Shown piece by piece: positions 62,500 through 64,000 of a stretch of DNA of 64,000 bases. The position numbers were made by a program, and so were the translations under genes. Source of the DNA: Desulfovibrio sp. (GTDB taxonomy: Bacteria > Desulfobacterota > Desulfovibrionia > Desulfovibrionales > Desulfovibrionaceae); the NCBI GenBank assembly GCA_017415765.1, contig JAFQED010000064.1:1-64000 (forward strand). Direction: 5' to 3'. Each line of letters begins with the position of its first letter. Within the stretch, counting starts at the first letter, position 1. The notes below the pieces were generated by a model. That model saw only the letters and a program-made list of their open reading frames with translations. It was not told where the DNA came from and made no database searches.

Positions 62500-62634
62500 A
62501 CAGGCGGGCAGGCGACAATTTTGTGACATCCGCATACCATTTCCAACGATTACGGTTGGCAGGCGACGTATAATTTTTTATTGAACCGACTGCAATAATG
62601 GAGAAGCAAGCTATGCAAGAGAGAGAGAGAGAGA
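62500..62634 (+). repeat. Direct repeat B, copy 2 (deacetylase tail fragment + leader + GA run)
   Basis: It repeats 60748-60882, but the deacetylase frame is interrupted (a TGG codon has become TGA at about 62524), so this is a scar. It ends with an ATG at 62613 and a (GA)8 run that starts the second radical SAM gene. Confidence 0.93.
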
Positions 62635-63925
62635 TTACAAGAGCAGGGCGTCGCTCTTAATAATATCCCCGATGCATTAATTCCGGCCATAACGCAACTT
62701 GCTGAGAATAACACACCTTTTTTATCACAAATACTAATTTTGACATCATTGACAATAATCACGTCCAGTATATTTGCTGTGACAGTGCATGGAAAGCCAC
62801 AAGCTGGAGTGCCGCTTTTTTGCTGGAATCCGCGCCGCCGTCCGTCAGCGCAGAAGTGGGGGAGGCATTGGCTGTGGCCATGCTGCAATCTTACAAACCA
62901 ACATCATGGTCTCTGTTGCTTGATTGGCGCTGCATCTATACATGCCCCATGTGTCCGTTCCATGGCGAAGGCTATACCGGAGATTATTGGAAAAACAGAC
63001 AGAAGCAGCGGACTGTCGTGCCATTGGAAACAGCAAAATGGCGCATAGACCTATTGAAACACTACGGAGCCTCACATCTGTCGCTCATCTCCTCTGGAGA
63101 GATATTTTTATATCCCTATTGGAAGGATGTTGCAGACTATGCGAAAGATCTTGGCTTCTCACTAGGAACAACTACAAATGGTGCCATGATTACGCCAGAG
63201 CTTTGCCAAGAGCTTATTAAGCATGGGTTCACAAATATTTCTGTCAGTCATGATGCTATAACATTTGAAACATATAAACAAGTTCGTTCCGCAGACAGAA
63301 AGAATTTTGAAGCTGCCATGAAAGCGCCAGAAATGCTTACGGACGCTGGCCTTAAAGTAAATGTACATTTTGTACAGCAAGATGCCAATATCCATGAAAA
63401 ACAACAATATATTGATATGTGGAAAAATCAAATATTGATTCATTCTCAATCGGATCACAGACAATATACAATGAGGATGGCTCATGCTCAAAACGAGACA
63501 CATCAAATGATATTTTCATTCAACCACTTTGCTCTTGGTTTGGTAGTTATTGTATTCATGTCGATGGGACAGTTTCGCTCTGTTGTCAATCGCAAACGCT
63601 TATAGATGACACAAACTCATATGGCATAGATTTTCCTAATATAGACGAAATTCAGGATGCCGAGACGGTAGTTAAAAAACTTCATGCCCTGATGTGCCAT
63701 TCCTCACTGACACCGTATTGTAAAAAATGCGGCTTATATTCACTACGGAAAAATCCCGTTTGGAATATTTCTCCAAAATGGAAGCATCTTAAAAACGATA
63801 CTGACCTTGATATTTGGGAACGTATTCATCCGTACAGCGATCTCTGTGAATACTTAAAACTACACAGACCAAAGGCATTCCAGATACTGCAAAAATGCAA
63901 ACATATGCTGCTGGGAAACGCATAG
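62613..63925 (+). pseudogene. Second radical SAM/SPASM gene, phase-OFF and internally frameshifted
   Basis: From ATG 62613 the frame reads MQERERE and then stops after 15 residues. The homologous sequence continues in another frame from 62635 (LQEQGVALNNIPDALIPAIT), aligning with the first radical SAM protein. Gain of one GA unit, or loss of two, would join them. Two more -1 shifts follow: at T6 (62718-62723) into the frame with RCIYTCPMCPFHGEGYTG, and at A5 near 63423 into the frame with HVDGTVSLCCQSQ and YCKKCGLYSL. All catalytic cysteines are still encoded. It could be a decaying copy, a switched-off gene, or partly sequencing indels. Confidence 0.75.
62619..62634 (+). repeat. (GA)8 simple repeat, OFF configuration
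   Basis: Eight GA units follow ATGCAA. The distance from the ATG to the homologous frame at 62635 is 22 bases, so the start is out of frame. Nine or six units would restore it. Confidence 0.9.
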
Positions 63926-63944
63926 CCTTTGCCAAGAGGAAACG

Positions 63945-64000
63945 ATGAAAAAGACAACTTACCCAACCATTGTTCCCTTACTCCCTGCGGCGTGGCAAAA
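63945..64000 (+). CDS. Start of an unidentified gene, cut by the window edge
   Basis: ATG at 63945 follows GAGGAAAC by a few bases and opens MKKTTYPTIVPLLPAAWQ, continuing beyond the window. There is no GA run at this start. It lies 19 bases after the second radical SAM pseudogene. Too short to identify. Confidence 0.45.
   Translation, partial: MKKTTYPTIVPLLPAAWQ

Noticed and set aside
62257..62535. 92-residue minus-strand frame in the spacer before repeat B
   Set aside because: No start site and it runs across the repeat junction; a decayed transposase is possible but not supported.
56335..62634. GA tracts as pure sequencing or assembly artefacts
   Set aside because: The tracts differ in length, three keep long genes in frame, and each is embedded in its own RBS-ATG context. 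Read-level checking is still needed for the OFF copy.
1..64000. CRISPR array
   Set aside because: No series of regularly spaced short repeats was seen; the Cas4-like nuclease at 4892 belongs to the ERF recombination operon, not to a cas locus.

Overview
The window looks like a chromosomal segment of a Desulfovibrio-type sulfate-reducing bacterium, probably a gut-associated lineage. The evidence is a strongly codon-biased dissimilatory ATP sulfurylase (sat), an [FeFe] hydrogenase with its maturase HydF, GC-rich core genes, and several small proteins that I associate with this group. The species call is inference.

Layout. (1) 1-12.2 kb is accessory DNA ending beside a tRNA-Pro(GGG) gene. It starts with the 3' end of an IS481-like transposase, then a helical-repeat protein, an XRE regulator, a 33-residue membrane peptide, and an AT-rich run of envelope or secreted proteins (membrane protein, lipoprotein, Sel1-repeat protein). 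A minus-strand operon follows: HTH/AbrB-like regulator, AlpA-like HTH, AAA ATPase (Ycf46-like), DUF1257 (Ycf35-like), DUF2997, DUF3150, a second AlpA-like HTH, Fe-S RecB-type nuclease and an ERF single-strand annealing protein. A very AT-rich orphan gene (9403-10695) interrupts this block. No integrase is visible. (2) 12.4-53.2 kb is mostly core genome: a PFKFB-like bifunctional enzyme, tyrS, an FMN reductase, purA-holB, a Doc-type toxin-antitoxin pair, hisG, hisI, typA, a purine nucleoside phosphorylase, an acetyl-CoA-carboxylase-like set with fused alpha and beta subunits, ssb, sat, a DNA glycosylase, a DUF711/ACT pair, lysS, lolC-lolD-bamA, an amidase, ompH, fabZ, and a hydF / membrane-flavoprotein fusion / [FeFe]-hydrogenase operon. 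(3) 51.4-64 kb is a cell-surface glycan locus: ABC flippase-type transporter, GT2 glycosyltransferase, asparagine-synthase-like amidotransferase, acyltransferase, methyltransferase, polysaccharide-deacetylase-like protein and two radical SAM/SPASM proteins.

The most interesting structure is in region 3. Four unrelated coding regions in a row begin with a GA dinucleotide run directly after the start codon, (GA)10, (GA)7, (GA)8 and (GA)8, encoding N-termini of the type M-R-E-R-E or M-Q-E-R-E. Three are in the ON frame. The fourth is OFF and would be restored by gaining one unit or losing two. Each of two of these leaders is also duplicated together with the 3' end of the gene before it. About 335 bp (asnB tail + RBS + ATG + GA run) flanks the acyltransferase gene, and about 135 bp (deacetylase tail + RBS + ATG + GA run) flanks the first radical SAM gene. 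The locus therefore looks like stacked gene cassettes behind shared, slippable translation leaders. It could vary by slipped-strand frame switching and by recombination between the direct repeats. The methyltransferase and the second radical SAM gene also carry internal frameshifts, so part of the locus may be decaying, or assembly indels must be excluded.
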